Of a DNA stretch of 64,000 bases, positions 49,801-60,747 are shown one piece after another. This DNA is from Lichenostomus cassidix (Eukaryota; Chordata; Aves; Passeriformes; Meliphagidae), in assembly GCA_008360975.2 (NCBI GenBank), contig CM039179.1, forward strand, positions 51,690,561 through 51,754,560, written 5' to 3'. A program made the translations under genes and the position numbers. The notes under the pieces are model-generated. The model had not been told where the DNA came from. It searched no databases and was given only the letters and a program-made list of their open reading frames with translations. Numbering within the stretch: the stretch's first letter is position 1; each line of letters opens with the position of its first letter.

Positions 49801-52124
49801 CTAGTCACAGAAGCTCAGTAAGATGTGAAAGTTTTGAAGTATATGAATATTCATGTCACAGGAAGTTTTCCAACATAAATAATTCTTTGTCTCAAACAAT
49901 CAAAACACACAGAACAAACAACTCAAGAAACAAAGCCAAACATATCTCTCCAGGTCAAATTAAAAAGAAAAAAATGTCTCATTTTTATTTCAATGTACAA
50001 TCACTCCCTTCTATCTTCTTGTATACACATATATGTCTTTGGTATAATTGTGTAAGCATTTATGTGTGATTAAACCAACTAATTACTTTGTTCAATATTT
50101 TTACATTCCTGAACGTTATAATTACTAAACAGAAAGAAATATAAATACCTTCCAAATGGAGTCATCAGTGATTCACAAATAAATTAGTACAAGTCAGCAG
50201 ATCATGATTACACCAGTGAGAAACAAAAACTAGGCAATAGAATATTAAATCAAAGTTTAATGTTGAACTCACTGAAAGTATTGCTAAGCTATTATTATTT
50301 GGGGATAAAAAAAAAGAACTAGGTATAGGCATAACATCAGCAGTTTCCACAAGCTGAATGCTCTGTTTTCTGTGCATACAGGCAGTAGTAGCATCCCCCA
50401 GTTTGTGCCTGAAGAGGTTCTTTCCAAGCCTTATGCAAATCCCCTGACCCTGCAACCACTGCACATTCTTCAAACAGACACCTACCTTCAAAAGTGACAG
50501 CAAACAATAATGTAACAAATGAGCCTGCAGTCTGCACATGTGCAACATACTTTACCTAGAATATTTGGATGTGATAGAATTAAACTGACCTCTGTGACAA
50601 GGACACCTTAATCAAAAGAGTTGGAATCAAAGGGTACGTGGAGAGAGGGAGTGAAATCCTGATGGGTCCTGTGTTCTACCTTAGCTGCCTGTTGGGTTAG
50701 GACATTTAATCATTCTGTCAACATTTGCTATGTATCTCTTTACTCTGATATTCACATTTTCTTGACTGGAAGAATGCTGGAATGTTTTCCACTATGCTTA
50801 CATAAAGGAGAGGCAAAAACTAATTGGAGAATTATCTTATAGTCTGCTATGATTAGCCTTGTGGTAGGCTGTACAAAACTTTAATGAATATTGATATTGG
50901 AATTGATAATACTATGTTAAACTTTGCTTTCACATACCACAAAGTTTAACCTGGCTTAGGTTGTTGTGGGATTTTTATTTTCTTCTTTTATAATGGGAAT
51001 ACAAATTTTGAATCTCTTATGTGGTTTTTTTAAATGAAAAAATTATTGAGAAAACCAATAATCAAACATTTCCCACTGGTCTGGCCATTGCAGGTAATGT
51101 AGAAATTCATTATTTCCTTCTTGCTTTTACATGAATATACTCGACACCCTGTGAAAGCTTTATGATTTCTTTATTGTAGCAACAAAATTTTAGAAAGTAC
51201 TACAGGGTACTCTTTCTATTTGTCCTGACATCCTTTTGGCAACATATATTTAAATTAAATGGGGAAAAAAGTACTCTCATAAGTATATAAAATCATCAAT
51301 TGGTGGAAACACATAGTTCTTACAAATAAACATTTAAGGGTTTGCCTTGATGACTGAGGCCCTAGGAAATAACTTAATTTTGCATTTTTAGTGGTTTTAT
51401 GAAGTGGTAGAGTAATTCAGTTAGCACACCTTTGACACTTTGTTTGTGGTGAGCTTCCAAGATAAATTTTTACAATAAACATTCAATTTAAACTGTATAG
51501 TTAATGTGCAGCTGGACTAGTTTTGAGATTATGGTCCACAGTCAGAAAGGGAAGTACAGGTATCAGAATTGTGCTCCAGTTCTGACTGCTAGGTTGCTCT
51601 GCGACTTTATGAAGTTCCTGTGGGTTTGCACCATCAAAGCCCTACTGACGAGGCATACAGAAGCCAAAGAATACTGTGTATTTCCTTTGTTGGAGTAAAA
51701 GTCACATTGATAAGCAGTTTGGTGCTTCAGCTTTCTATCATATATATAGTCTGCCATTTAATATTGTTACTTTAAAAAATTCAAAGCTGTTCCAAGACAT
51801 GAATTGATCTTATTCCCTGCTTTTACTTCCTATTCTTTTGTATCATATGTCATCTCATAAAATTACATAAACTGTATGTTTCCTCTAAATCTTGTTCACC
51901 CATTTAGTGGTGAAACAGAGTAGTTAAAGGGATCTACATGCCCACAAAAATGTTGTATAAATATAGTCCATTTCGCAGACAGACATTTGATAGTAAAACC
52001 CAAGCCTTCAAAATCAATACAGTCCCTCAACAAAGAGAAAATATTTTCTTAAAATAATTTGATATTTTTTGTTCTTTATGATTTTTAGTTACCAAGTTAT
52101 CACTACTCAGCTAGGTCCTGATAT

Positions 52125-52173
52125 CTTGCTATTCTTTTTAATAATGGATAACTTGCTATTCTTTTTAATAATG
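52125..52173 (+). repeat. 27-bp period tandem duplication
   Basis: CTTGCTATTCTTTTTAATAATG at 52125-52146 is repeated exactly at 52152-52173, a recent duplication of 27 bp. Confidence 0.9.
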
Positions 52174-53311
52174 CAAGCCAAACATTTGTATTAAAAGACA
52201 AATTTGCCACATTCTCTGTTGAGCCCAGATGTATGGATTCAAAAAAGAAAACCATCAATTTTTCACACCAAAAATAATGCTATGATAATTCTTAGCAAAT
52301 AACTGTGATGCAGAGATGCTATAAATACCAAATATTATAAACAGTAAATGCAAAAAGGCAGGTCTGCATGTGATTAACTTGCTGAATAAACAGACTTGCT
52401 TAATTATTTGTCTTGTAGAAAGGACAAAACTGTTTCTAACAGTTCAAATATAAATTTTAGATTTAATTTATATTTTTTAGTTAATTTTGATGGCACATTT
52501 TTTGGCATTATGTCATTTGTATGGAAACAAATCCTAAAGAAGAATAGCAGTATGGGTAATAAAGATGAAAAAAAAAAATACATTGAGAGATTCTGCTGAT
52601 GGGTAAGAATGTGCCCACTGTCACGGCCTTGACATCCTAGCTACCTTGAAAGTTTTTCTCTTGAAAGATTCTTCTGGAGAAGGAAAAGTAAAAATAATGG
52701 TAGAAGCATTAAGGAAAGCAATTTCATTTGAGGAGTGTTTCTAAAACTCTTGTTTAGATTCAGTTCAATTTAGTGTTTCACATTAGCAGCTGCTAAATGC
52801 CTCCCATGTGTCAAAGTATTTGGATTTAATTTAATTTGAATGTCTATCTCCCTGCAATAATTAAATGAATAGCAAGTCAACTTAAAGGAACATTGTGTAG
52901 TAGACAAAAATCACAAAAGAAGTTGAATTGCATTAAATAAATTGTAATATTGATCAACATAAGCCAGTATTGAGTTTAGTATTGGACTCCATGACTCATT
53001 TGTTTAACTTTCTTTATTAGAACTTTAAATAGATTGTAAAGGATTGGGGAAATTAAAATTCCATTGAGGAATTTTAGTTTGAGAAAATAGTTTGTGTCTT
53101 GTTTATTTTGGTACTGTAAACTTTACTTCAACATTACATCATCAACTCTTGGGATTATCTTCCTTTGGAAACTGTGTACTAGTATTCTAGTGTGTGCATA
53201 GAAAAAAATTTTAATACAAGTCACAAATTACTTCTAGAAGAGGAATAGAAGTCCATGAGTAAAGTGAACTTGCTGAGATTACTGGTTTTGTTATTATAAA
53301 GATCATCCTTG

Positions 53312-53372
53312 TGATGCTGATGAGCACATCATGATGATGATGATACCTTCATCATCAGATCATCATCTGAAT
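53312..53372. repeat. ATG/ATC-rich inverted-repeat microsatellite
   Basis: GATG units followed by CATC units. A perfect hairpin is possible: TGATGATGA (53335-53343), 5-base loop, TCATCATCA (53349-53357), and a second small one, CAGATCATCATCTG. It lies directly before a CR1 copy. Confidence 0.75.
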
Positions 53373-53379
53373 GGCAGAG

Positions 53380-54089
53380 ATCAGAGAGTTTTGATCAGTG
53401 GAGTAGAATCCATTTGGAGGCCTGTAATCAGTGACATTCCCCAGGGATCACAGCTGGCTCCAGTCTAATCTAACTTGTTTGTCAGCAACTTGGATGAAGA
53501 GATAAAACGTACCTAAGCAAGTTTGCTGATGATGTGAAACTGGGGGGAGTGGCTGAGGTACCTGAAGGTTGTGCTGCCATTCAGTGGGACCTTGATAGGC
53601 TGGATGAGTGGGTGAAGAGAAAACTATTGACGTTCAATGAAGGTAAGTGTAGAGTCCTGCATCTGAGGACGAATAACTCCAAGTACCAGCGCAGGGGCTG
53701 ACATAATGGACACAGCTCTGCTGAGAAGGAGCAGTGAGTGAAAGAGTATTTATTGTATTGGTAGATGGAAAGTTGTCCATGAGCCAACAGTGCCCTTGCG
53801 GCCCGGAGGGCCAATGGTATCCTGGGGTATATAGGGAAGCAGGCCAAGGGAGGTGATCCTGCCCCTCTACTCAGCCCTGGTGAGGCCACCTCTGGAGTAC
53901 TGTCTTCAGTTGTTGTCTCCACGGTTCAAGAAAGATGAGGACTTACTAGAGAGAGTCTGGTGGCAAGCTACAAGGCCTGTATTACATGACCCTGTGTATC
54001 CTGCATTACATGACTCTGTCTTGAAACTGGGGAGGACAAGATGACCTCTAGAAGTCCCTTCCACCCCCATAGTTCTGTGATTCTGTGAT
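53380..54089 (+). mobile_element. CR1 LINE 3' part retaining the RT FADD motif
   Basis: Seen: starts in the RT at the block around ATTCCCCAGGGATC (the PQGS region). At 53522-53533 TTTGCTGATGAT encodes FADD, the catalytic motif of CR1-type RT, followed in frame by VKLGGVAE, LDRLDEWVKRKLLTF and KCRVLHL, up to a stop near 53700. Further on come SMSQQC-like and [15 protein letters not shown] blocks (about 53757-53900). The 3' end reads TAGAAGTCCCTTCCACCC, with AGTTCTGTGATTCTGTGATA as terminal repeat. Oddities: the reading frame breaks before the second block, and near 53985-54015 an ATTACATGACxCTGT word is duplicated with loss of part of the 3' region. 5'-truncated and non-coding as a whole, but comparatively young. 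The 113-codon minus frame at 53581-53922 is a shadow. Confidence 0.92.
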
Positions 54090-54388
54090 AAACACTGCAA
54101 CTCACTTACCTGAAATTAGGTGTTGTGCTAATGCACCTCAGGTAGCCTTTACCTTACTGGTACAGAACAACTGGTTTTGTATATTGAGCAGTGTTCATTC
54201 TCTCAATTTTATTATTAGTTTATTAATCTATTGTTTGCATAAAGTGCAACCTCTGAAATAATTAGATCAACTAACAGCACCACCTAAATGTAAACTGAAA
54301 ACACTCACACCAAAAAAAAAAAAAATCATAGAAAACTCCAAACAGCCAACAAATTCCAGGGAAAAAAGTTTAAATGAGCTTACGTTTT

Positions 54389-54437
54389 GTATATGTATAT
54401 GTACATGTACACATATGAGTGTGTGTGCACATGTGTG
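54389..54437 (+). repeat. Alternating purine-pyrimidine run (TA/TG/CA)
   Basis: From GTATATGTATATGTACATGT to TGTGTGCACATGTGTG: 49 bases alternating purine and pyrimidine with one break (GAG). Such runs favour left-handed DNA. Confidence 0.75.
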
Positions 54438-57299
54438 AAAACAGAGGAATGTAATTTATAAATTCTTGCTAGAATAGTATGTTTGTTTCTGATGTGGAAC
54501 AACTGAAAAACTTACAAAAAGAATATCAACAATGATCATAAAGATCTATCAGCATGCCTAACTTAAACACATCAGTATTTAAGAGGCATGTGGACAATGG
54601 GAAGGCTGATGATTAGCAAAAAATACCTTCAAACATACAAGCAAACAAAAAAAAAATAAAAGGCTACCTCTTTCACCTTCTGCTAATAGACTGAGAAGTG
54701 ATAGGGTTAGAATGCTCTGAAAGAGATTTATCCAAAAGATATTTTGGTGACCAAGAAAGTTGAGAACTTATCATTATCATTTCAGGAAAGTTATGAGATC
54801 TGAATTCATTGTTTCTAACAGAAATTTAGAAAAGCATTTTTCAGACATGGTTGGGTATAGATGATTATATCTTTGGCTAGGGGGCAGAGTGGGCTGCTAT
54901 CCTGAATTCCTTACCATCTCCACTTTCCACTAATCTATAAATCAATAAGACCCAGAATAAGCCATTTTTGTGTCTATCTGACTAGTTCTCTTTAACTTAA
55001 TTTCTCAAACTCCCCTTCCCTCTCCCCAAAAAAAGCAAACAAACAGCCCCCCAGCCCAAAACCCAAAGGAAAAATATTTAAAATAAACCTAAACCAATCC
55101 CAACCCACTAAAAATAGGAAGGCAGGTTTTTTGAGCATATGTATTAAAAATTCCAAAACATTTCTAAACGGTGAAAGCTTGAGGAGATGAGTGCATTAAA
55201 AATGTAACTGAATAATTTATCATTTTCTTTGCCTATTACATCCTTGCCAGGTGGGTCATACTATAAGGCTTCAGCATATTCTGCAGTTTCTAGGTGGTGA
55301 CAAGCTCTGCTAAGAGAAAGCTCTGGTCCTTCATTGCCTTCTCCTTTCATCCCCATGATAGTTGAACTGTGTTTTTCCTGTTACTCTTTCAGTCTCTCTG
55401 CTCTGTGAGTACTCCACCTCCCTGGTGTTACTGAGCCCTTTTCACACCTCCTATCATTGTAGTTCAAGTAGATGCTACCCTACAGGCTTTGGATCTTCTC
55501 TCCCGTGGCATACCTATTTGTTCAGCAAAGAAGACGCAATTTCCCTAGAGGTTTTCTTCTGTTGCAGCTACTCTCTTTTAAAGGAAAAATACACAAACCA
55601 AAAGCAATTCTAAAGATATTATTATTTATAAAAGAAGTGAAAAAAAACCACTGAATTTTTCTGAACCTAATTATAATTCATAGAGGGAGAATTTTCAAGA
55701 ATAAGAAGGTAGACAAATATAGGTGATGATATTATTGACATGTTTCTAGCAATCTTGATTTCGTGTATAAAGTTGCCCTGTATGTTTAGAGTCTACATTC
55801 TACCCACCATTATACTTTGTTTGGTGCCTAAGCAGGTGAAAGAAAGGGAGGCAGGCAAAATCTTGAGTGACTGGATCAATTCTTTGAGAGGATCTTAATG
55901 CTTTTTTAGAATCAATAAAGAGAAGAAGGTACTAATTTAGATGCATTAGTACTTATTTTGTAGGTTTTAAAAAATGATTGTCTAAATGTTAAAAAATCCA
56001 TACAAAATCTCAGAGAAACAGTATCATTTTAAGCAGAGTAAGTTTCTCTTTCCGACTAATATAAAGTTAAGCATCTTAAATTTTTGTAGTTCTCTAAATA
56101 AGGTGGACATACTTTTGTTCTTGTATTGCATATTTAAGGAAAGATAAACAGTGTCTTCAGATGGGATTTGTATGTGGGATATCAAGGCAGGTAGCCACGG
56201 TAAGATAATAACATTAAATGATGCCTCAAGAGTTAAAAAAGGAACCCTTTCTGTTGGTTCTGAGAGACCTTGTGGAGGTTTTGACTTCAAAACTCTTCCT
56301 TATATCTGACCCATCAGACGATCTCCATCTAACTGAAGTGTTAGTGGAAAAGATTGTATAAGAAATGTGCAAAGTGTAAGGTAAAAAGCTGCCAATTAAT
56401 TTTTAAAAGAATCTGCAGAGCAACTATAAAGCAGGTGTTTTAAAACTGGTGTTTAAAACTCTTTGTAGTTAACATGTCAGTGTTGACATTAAAAAAATCA
56501 TCTAGAAAGTTTAAGTCCACTATTTCAATTGAGTCATTATTAAAAATATGATGCAAATAATATATGTGATTATTTTATAATCTCCTTTGAAATGAGCTGG
56601 AGAAAGTCTATTTCTGACCAGTTTAGTTTTTATAAAGAGAAGTTACAAATTATCCCCAAATAATTTTTTTTGTAATAGCAGTAATATAGACAGGGTAAAG
56701 CAACTGTCTCTGGAATTGCTCAGTATTACTACTAATGGCAGAAATTATAAGAAAATGAAAAAGCTTTTGATCATGAATAGAAAAAAAGGAAGAAATTCTT
56801 TTGGTTTTAGCACCAGTTTTACCCTTGTTGTGGGTAAAATCTGTCTACTAGTTAAAAAAAAACAAAAAAAAAATATTCCTTCATCTAGAATTGCAGTTAC
56901 ATTGATCCATTTTTAGTAGTTTACTATTCCAAAGAAATATTTTAACAAACCAGCAGCCTCTTGTTAAAACACCACAGATCTATCCCAATGACATGTATGT
57001 AACAAGCTACTGAAAATATTAAAAGAAGCAGCATCACAAAAAAAAAATTGTATATATAAAACAATATTTGTACTGGTTTTTAATTTACTTTTTTAATTAA
57101 GGCAAACATAAGGGATAGAATTTGAGCTATTATTTTTATCTCATGAATTTAAATGAAAATTAAAAATTCACTAGGATAATAGGTTAACTTTGATGCTGAC
57201 TGGGAACTGAATGTCATCCCACTTATTTCTAACTCAAGTCTTTAATGTAAACTTTAGGTTAATAGTGAAACGGGGACAAATGCATGTAGGTATTTTTTA

Positions 57300-57322
57300 C
57301 TCACATGTGGAGTACATGTGAG
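57300..57322. repeat. Perfect 9-bp inverted repeat
   Basis: CTCACATGT, 5-base loop GGAGT, ACATGTGAG. Each arm contains ACATGT. Short and possibly chance. Confidence 0.5.
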
Positions 57323-58598
57323 ATAGTTTACCAGCCATAGTGTGCTCTGTGTGATATTTTTCCTTCACGGGGAAATATTGTAGGAGAAATATGGATGATT
57401 ATTGTAAAAGGGCTGATTTGTGGTCCAAACATCACCTTGGTGAAGAGTTTATCAATTACATAGTGAGATGCTGCAGTTTAATCTACTTTCTTATGCAGTG
57501 ATGACCAATTTAAAACCTAAGGTGTGACTTATGACAAGATAAAAATACATTTATTACCATGAAACTGTTGGGAGACATAGTTAAAGTTTAGAAAAAATAT
57601 TTCTAAACTAGATCTAGATCCCTACACTTTGGGCTTGATTACTTTTTAAGCTGTAGACACATTTTTTTAGCATATCCTGATTTGGCATAGGTATATTAAA
57701 ATTCTGGGGTTTTATTTTTATAGGGCATGCCTGTAATTAATCTAGAACTAGATCATAAATTTGAGAAAATTACATTGTATGTTGATTAATGTGAACTCTA
57801 TATTTCTAATAAATGCCCTCCAAAGTTTTTAATATTAAATGGAGCACTAGGAATCCACACAAAAAAAACCAGATGTTTATGAAATTTGCCACTAGTTGTC
57901 TGATACTAAATTCTGTTACTGTGAAACATCAGATATTTGAACACTTTTTAAATAACCCTGGAATTAGCAAAATTATTATCTTGACATAATTGAAAGGACC
58001 TATGCAAAGGCAAGTGCATCCTGCTGCAGGATTGCAGAAGAGAATTTGTTTCCAGTCCCATGTATGTTGCCCTGTCATGCAGTTTAACTTAGGATAAGAG
58101 GAGACAGAAACACAGTTATGACAAAGTCCTGTTTGGAGTAAATTGGCCAATAGGAATATCAGATAATATTGTTGAAATGTGTTCATTTGGAATTTGCTTC
58201 TGGGAAGGTTACGATGCCCTATTAAAGCAAAATTGAATATTTCCTTAACTAACAATAAAGGGAAAAAAGCTAAGTTGCATTATCAGAGTAAAAAAAACCC
58301 AAAAACTAAGAATATATCAAAATTTTAGCTTTTGTGTTTGCCAGACATGTGTACATATTCAATAAAATTGATCACTATCTGGAATATCCCTGCATCCACG
58401 AGGCAATTAAACCCACGCATACAATTTAAATGATACATATTTTCTTCAAAACTGAAAGCCTTTCATCCATGCTTAGCTCAATCCAGCGGCAGTGTTTCTA
58501 TTTTCCATAGATCATTGTTACTAAATCACAGGGGTTCATTGCTTAGATCCCAATACATATTTGGAGACATAGAATTTGTTTTTCTAAGAGGTAATATA

Positions 58599-58856
58599 TG
58601 TGGCTAGCACAGGTCTTTCTCGTGAGAACATTCTGCTGTGTTTTATAAACAAAGTTTGGATGTTTTCTAAACAGTGTCTCGAGATTTGGACAGTTCAGGC
58701 CTGGCCAATCAGGCCTAGGGGGAGGTTTCTGGCTGACCAATCTGGGTGACCTATGAAAAGTCTATATCTATGTTGGATTCAAATAATAAAGCACCTTTTT
58801 CTATGCTACGCTGAGAATCCGGGTTTTCCTTCTCTGCTAGTGGCTCAACAGCGACA
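58599..58856 (+). mobile_element. Compact 258-bp solo LTR, alpharetrovirus-like layout
   Basis: Seen: starts TGTGGCTAGCACAGG and ends TCAACAGCGACA, so TG...CA. Flanks are AATATA (58593-58598) and TATATA (58857-58862), matching 5 of 6. Two CCAAT boxes (58705-58709 and 58737-58741) precede TATATCTA (58763-58770), then AATAAA (58785-58790) only 15 bases later, then a short pyrimidine stretch and a GC-richer U5. Known: in avian leukosis-type LTRs the polyadenylation signal also sits between the TATA box and the RNA start, and their LTRs are of similar short length; class II retroviruses leave 6-bp duplications. Inferred: plus-strand solo LTR of an alpharetrovirus-like or small class II element. 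No internal sequence follows. Confidence 0.75.
58763..58790 (+). promoter_or_regulatory. LTR core promoter and poly-A signal
   Basis: TATATCTA followed closely by AATAAA. The close spacing implies that the RNA start lies at or just after the AATAAA, around 58790-58800. Inferred from layout; no transcript evidence. Confidence 0.45.
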
Positions 58857-59019
58857 TATATAGACTTTATATCTGTTTATCATACACAGGTGCTAGTGTC
58901 AAGCAATTCTTATTAAATATGTTAATAATACTGAATCAGCTGCTGTTTTGCAAATTAAGTCAACTCACACTAGTGCACACTGTGTGGGGAATAAACGTGA
59001 TGGGTTAGAGGTCTGTGTT
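58857..59019. other. Short unique spacer between LTR and CR1
   Basis: AT-rich spacer of about 160 bases with no recognised signal. Confidence 0.5.
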
Positions 59020-60050
59020 CAGTCACAGGACTCTGATCTAGTTGAGGTCATGGAGACATGGGATGATTCCCATGACTGAATGCTGCATTTAAGGGATGAA
59101 GGTTCTTTAGGAAAGACAGGTTATTAAGATGAGGAAGCAGAGCTTTACATGAAAGAGCAGCTGTAGTGCATGGAGCTCTGCCTGGAAATAGATAAGGAGA
59201 CAACTAAAATCTTATTTGTTGGAACTGAAAAGAAGAAAAACAAAGGTGATACACAATAGGTGTCTGCAATAAGCCAATAGACCAGGAAGAGCAAGTGGAT
59301 CAGGACAGATGGGAGCAGCCTCACATTCACAGGCCCTGGTGTTCAAGGGGCACTCCCACCATCTTTATATCCTCTGGAGAGGCAACACAGCAGGACATAA
59401 GTGGTACAGGAGGTTCTTAGAGTGCATTCCTGATTTCCTTTTCCAAGTGGTAGAGAAGCCAACAAGGAAAGGTGTTCTGCAGGATCTCACACTCACCAAG
59501 AAGAGTCAGAACAAAAGATGATCCTTCCTCTTTACCCAACAACTGATGAACCCACACCTGGAACACTGTCCAGTTCAGAACTCATCAGTACGAGAGAGAA
59601 ACATGAACACACTGCAGAGTTGTCAAAGGACTACAAGGATTATTATAGGAATAGATTGCCACTCATGAGGAAAAGCTGAGAAAGCTGTGACTGTTCAGTG
59701 TAAAAAAGGCTTATGGTGGGGGGTGGATTTTCAATCAATATATATAAAGACCTGAAGGAAGGGTGCAAAGTGATGGAGACAGGCTCTTTGCAGTGGTGGC
59801 CAGTAACAGGTTCCAGGAGTAGTTGGCACAGGAGTTTCTGAGTATCAGGAAACACTTTTTCACCATGAAAATGACTGAGCACTGGAACAGGATGCCCAGA
59901 GAGGTTAAGGAGTCTCCATGCTTGCAGATACTCACGAGCTGGACACAGTCCTGAGTAACTGACTATGGGCTGCCCCCTTGAAGGGGTTGATGAACCATAT
60001 GACCTCCAGAGGTCACTTCCAACCTCAGCCAATACGTGATTCTGTGATTT
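59020..60050 (+). mobile_element. CR1 LINE: endonuclease fragment joined to 3' end
   Basis: Seen: 59038-59200 follows the CR1 ORF2 endonuclease in fragments (the text GATGATTCCCATGACTGAAT, then CTTTAGGAAAGACAGG, then GAGCTCTGCCTGG). At 59309-59521 a 70-codon frame reads ASHSQALVFKGHSHHLYILW, then RRFLECI, VVEKPTRKGVLQDLTLTKK, the end of the endonuclease domain. In place of the usual GDFNHPDICW block it has GHSHHLYILW, so the catalytic D and N are lost. After about 59515 the sequence jumps to the RT tail (CACACCTGGAACACTG) and the 3' region (AGGAAACACTTTTTCACCAT, ACCTCCAGAGGTCACTTCCA), ending GTGATTCTGTGATTT. The RT palm is missing. The 129-codon minus frame at 59643-60032 is a shadow. An inactive plus-strand copy. 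Confidence 0.92.
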
Positions 60051-60179
60051 GCAACACCATTTAAAAAAATTTATCTGATGCTTTACTCATTTCAATCTGG
60101 ATATTTTCTTTTACCACATGCGTGTCTTGGTGTATTAATTTATTTTAACTGGAAGTAGTAGGGATACATGTTTGTTGAA

Positions 60180-60741
60180 TGTTGCAGTGCATGCCTGCAA
60201 GTTTATCATTGATTCTGCTCTCTACCCCGCCCCCTTCCCTAGATGGATTATGTTTTAGAAGTTTCTTCTTTGTTCTTCTTAGTACTGTACATGATTGGTT
60301 CTTTTGAATTTTGTACCCTCCCCCATCGCGAAACTATTGGTTTGTACCCCTTTCCCTCTTCCCTCGACCTTCCCGGGTTGGCTCTCTGGAGCTAACCCCG
60401 CCCCTTCTCCCTTCCCTGAAAATCCCTGCCAACTGTCTGTTCGGGGCTCACAGCCGCCAGACTTCCAGCCCTTCGTCTGTCCCCGTCTCTCCGTCCCCCT
60501 TTGCTGTCCCTGGACCTTCACCCGGAAACCCTAAATAAAATCCCTGGAAGACTGCAGACTGCGTGCCACACATTCTTCCGTCCCACCTCGGTTCCTGCCT
60601 GCCTGCGTCCCCTGAGGACTCCACAGACCGGCCAGTGAGCTTTGCTGCCAGGGCACTCCTGGCGTGCGGCGGCGTGGCAGCTCGCCCTTTCATTGTGGCT
60701 TCGGGGCGTGCTGCCCAGACCCGAGACCGAGCGAAGCCACA
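60180..60741 (+). mobile_element. Solo LTR, ERVK-like, exact 6-bp target duplication
   Basis: Seen: a 562-bp GC-rich block starting TGTTGCAGTGC and ending GAGCGAAGCCACA. It is flanked on both sides by GTTGAA (60174-60179 and 60742-60747), an exact 6-bp duplication. Two inverted CCAAT boxes (ATTGG at 60294-60298 and 60336-60340), AATAAA at 60534-60539, then a long C- and G-rich R/U5. No clear TATA box. Known: a 6-bp duplication with TG...CA ends is the mark of class II (ERVK-like) retroviruses. Inferred: plus-strand solo LTR. The sharp borders and intact duplication suggest a fairly young insertion. Several open frames on both strands here (60279-60814) come from the GC-rich composition and are not genes. 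Confidence 0.9.
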
Positions 60742-60747
60742 GTTGAA

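Larger units (their letters stand above)
43881..53379. other. Long AT-rich unique stretch, no gene seen
   Basis: Nearly ten kilobases without a recognised gene. The 159-codon frame at 49590-50069 is the longest in the window, but it is composed of AT-codon residues and has no domain, signal or neighbour supporting it. The minus frame at 50165-50548 (127 codons) likewise. At 48180-48270 there are words (TGTAAATAACTGCACTGGAG) vaguely like an old sauropsid repeat. An octamer ATTTGCAT sits at 44654-44661. Confidence 0.5.
54090..58592. other. AT-rich unique sequence, no gene seen
   Basis: Contains an alternating purine-pyrimidine run and a 9-bp hairpin, listed separately. A more C-rich patch at 55200-55560 was not recognised as any repeat or gene. 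The frames at 55362-55654, 56024-56290 and 57929-58255 (up to 108 codons) have no domain. Confidence 0.5.

Noticed and set aside
49590..50069. Longest open frame (159 codons, plus)
   Set aside because: AT-rich residue composition, no domain, no upstream or splice support; length is within chance for 64 kb of AT-rich DNA read in six frames.
53581..53922. 113-codon minus frame
   Set aside because: Antisense shadow of a CR1 reverse transcriptase fragment.
59643..60032. 129-codon minus frame
   Set aside because: Antisense shadow of a CR1 3' region.
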